In this document: positions 4,995 through 6,532 of the stretch, piece by piece | Layout of the letters: each line of letters opens with the position of its first letter | Position numbering within the stretch: the stretch's first letter is position 1 | DNA from: Ignavibacteriales bacterium | GTDB taxonomy: Bacteria; Bacteroidota; Ignavibacteria; Ignavibacteriales; Melioribacteraceae | Direction of reading: 5' to 3' | Assembly (NCBI GenBank): GCA_020059785.1 | Contig: JAGVBL010000152.1 | Span: 1 to 6,532 of the forward strand | DNA length: 6,532 bases | Position numbers and translations under genes: made by a program | Notes under the pieces: model-generated | What the model saw: the letters and a program-made list of their open reading frames with translations, nothing else | What the model was told of the DNA's origin: nothing | Databases searched by the model: none

Positions 4995-6532
4995 ATGCCC
5001 TTCAAAAAAAAAGTAAAATATATTTTCATTACCGGTGGAGTAGTATCATCCTTGGGAAAAGGGATTACAGCTTCATCAATAGGATTATTACTCAAACTGC
5101 GTGGATATAGCGTTACAATCCAGAAATTCGATCCTTACATTAATGTTGACCCCGGTACTATGAATCCCTTTCAACATGGCGAAGTATATGTAACAGACGA
5201 TGGAGCCGAAACTGATTTAGACCTGGGGCATTACGAGAGATTTCTGGATGTCGATATGTCACGCTCTAATAACACAACTACCGGACAGGTTTATGAAGAA
5301 GTTATTACACGCGAGCGTAGAGGTGACTTCTTGGGCGCCACTGTCCAAGTTATTCCGCATATAACCGATGAGATTAAAAAAAGAATGAAAGCACTCGGAG
5401 AGAGCGGTAAATATGATATTATTATAACTGAAATTGGCGGTACTGTCGGTGATATTGAAAGCTTACCTTTTATTGAAGCAATGCGGCAGATTATGCTTGA
5501 GATGGGACGCAAAAATGCAATAAGTGTTCATGTTACATTAGTCCCTTATATCAGTTCCGCCGGTGAAATGAAAACAAAACCAACTCAGCACAGTGTTAAA
5601 AATCTGCTTGAATTAGGAATCCAACCTAACATTTTAGTCTGCAGATCCGAAGGAAAATTAGCAAAAGATATTAGAGAAAAAATTGCTCTTTTTACAAACG
5701 TTCCTTCAGAAGCTGTATTTTCTGCACACGATTGTTCAACAATTTACGAAGTTCCGCTTGTTTTATTTAATCAGAATATGGATAGCATAATTCTCGAAAG
5801 ATTGAAATTGCCGGATATTAATATTCATCTTGATGAATGGACAAGTTTTGTTGAGAAGATTAAAAATCCTACTGATACTGTAAAGATTGCTGTCTGCGGA
5901 AAATATGTAGAAAATAAGGATGCTTACAAAAGTATTTCCGAAGCATTTGTTCATGCCGGTGCAGAAAATGGAGTAAAAGTTGTTGCTGATTTTATAAGCT
6001 CAGAAGAAATTGAAGATAAAGGTCCGGAAACTATTCTGAAAAATTACCATGGACTATTAATACCGGGTGGATTTGGAGAGCGGGGAATTGAAGGTAAAAT
6101 CTCTGCAATTAAATATGCGCGGGAAAATAAAATTCCTTTTTTTGGTATTTGCCTTGGTTTACAATGTGCAGTAATTGAGTATGCAAGAAATGTATGTGGA
6201 ATTAAGAAAGCCAACAGTGCAGAATTTACAAAGAATAATAGCTTCAATGTAATTCATATTATGCCGGAGCAGATTAAAGTAAAAGTAAAAGGAGCTTCAA
6301 TGCGGCTTGGTGCATATCCATGTGTATTAAAAAAGAAAACTCTTGCATTCGAAGCTTATAAGAAACCTAAAATATCTGAACGGCACCGTCATCGTTACGA
6401 AGTAAATAATAAATTTAGAAATCAGTTAGAAGAATCTGGAATGATCTTTAGTGGATTATCGCCTGATGAAAAATTGGTTGAAATGATTGAGATCCCAGAT
6501 CATCCATGGTTTGTTGGATGCCAGTTTCACCC
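4995..6532 (+). CDS. pyrG: CTP synthase PyrG (3' end outside window)
   Basis: This enzyme makes CTP from UTP using ATP and glutamine, the last step of de novo pyrimidine nucleotide synthesis. The frame is open from the ATG at 4995 to the right edge (512 full codons; the family is usually about 530-550). The synthetase domain begins with GGVVSSLGKG at 14-23 (K22 in the ATP loop), then KFDPYINVDPGTM, TDDGAETDLDLGHYERF and EIGGTVGDIES (146-156). The class I glutaminase domain has the oxyanion glycines in PGGFGERG and the nucleophile C386 in GICLGLQCA. The last complete codon is the catalytic His (residue 512, in GCQFHP); the triad Glu is cut off. The ATG has no Shine-Dalgarno but gives the standard N-terminus. 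Codons 4-6 form an A9 run (5004-5012). Identity is certain. Confidence 0.97.
   Translation, partial: MPFKKKVKYIFITGGVVSSLGKGITASSIGLLLKLRGYSVTIQKFDPYINVDPGTMNPFQHGEVYVTDDGAETDLDLGHYERFLDVDMSRSNNTTTGQVYEEVITRERRGDFLGATVQVIPHITDEIKKRMKALGESGKYDIIITEIGGTVGDIESLPFIEAMRQIMLEMGRKNAISVHVTLVPYISSAGEMKTKPTQHSVKNLLELGIQPNILVCRSEGKLAKDIREKIALFTNVPSEAVFSAHDCSTIYEVPLVLFNQNMDSIILERLKLPDINIHLDEWTSFVEKIKNPTDTVKIAVCGKYVENKDAYKSISEAFVHAGAENGVKVVADFISSEEIEDKGPETILKNYHGLLIPGGFGERGIEGKISAIKYARENKIPFFGICLGLQCAVIEYARNVCGIKKANSAEFTKNNSFNVIHIMPEQIKVKVKGASMRLGAYPCVLKKKTLAFEAYKKPKISERHRHRYEVNNKFRNQLEESGMIFSGLSPDEKLVEMIEIPDHPWFVGCQFH

Noticed and set aside
4960..4995. Bacillus-type CTP-sensing pyrG attenuator
   Set aside because: No G-C-rich initially transcribed segment and no terminator hairpin with a following U-run between the candidate start site and the ATG.
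1..6532. Mobile element, CRISPR array, tRNA or rRNA gene, phage or defence genes
   Set aside because: No transposase motifs, terminal repeats, spaced direct repeats or RNA-gene signatures were seen; nearly all bases are explained by conserved metabolic and cell-wall genes.

Overview
This is a low-GC bacterial stretch (roughly one third G+C by eye), coding entirely on the + strand. It resembles the Bacteroidota/Chlorobiota/Ignavibacteriota neighbourhood: AT-rich, mostly no Shine-Dalgarno sequences, a squalene hpnCDE set and a mitochondrial-type citrate synthase. The taxonomic placement is an inference from these traits, not from a marker gene.

Layout. Positions 1-2521 hold a tightly overlapping squalene operon, hpnC-hpnD-hpnE. 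Together these convert farnesyl diphosphate to squalene by way of presqualene diphosphate and hydroxysqualene. hpnC is cut by the left edge and is split by a one-base frameshift at an A8 run (127-134). hpnD and hpnE are intact. After a 50-base gap comes a type I (eukaryote-like) citrate synthase (2572-3876). It has the only strong Shine-Dalgarno in the window and is followed by a perfect 26-bp palindromic terminator. A compact, membrane-anchored MltD-like lytic transglycosylase follows (3953-4900). The last gene, pyrG (CTP synthase), starts at 4995 and runs off the right edge just after the catalytic histidine of its glutaminase domain. The 94-base gap before pyrG carries a long imperfect inverted repeat with a T-rich loop and promoter-like elements.

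How the genes relate. Only hpnCDE forms one pathway. The others are housekeeping genes: TCA-cycle entry, cell-wall turnover and pyrimidine nucleotide synthesis. No squalene cyclase or carotenoid gene is visible, so the fate of the squalene cannot be read here.

I see no mobile element, CRISPR array, RNA gene, defence system or clearly new system. The points most worth a second look are the hpnC frameshift at an A_AAA_AAA site, the dyad in front of pyrG, and the A9 run at codons 4-6 of pyrG.
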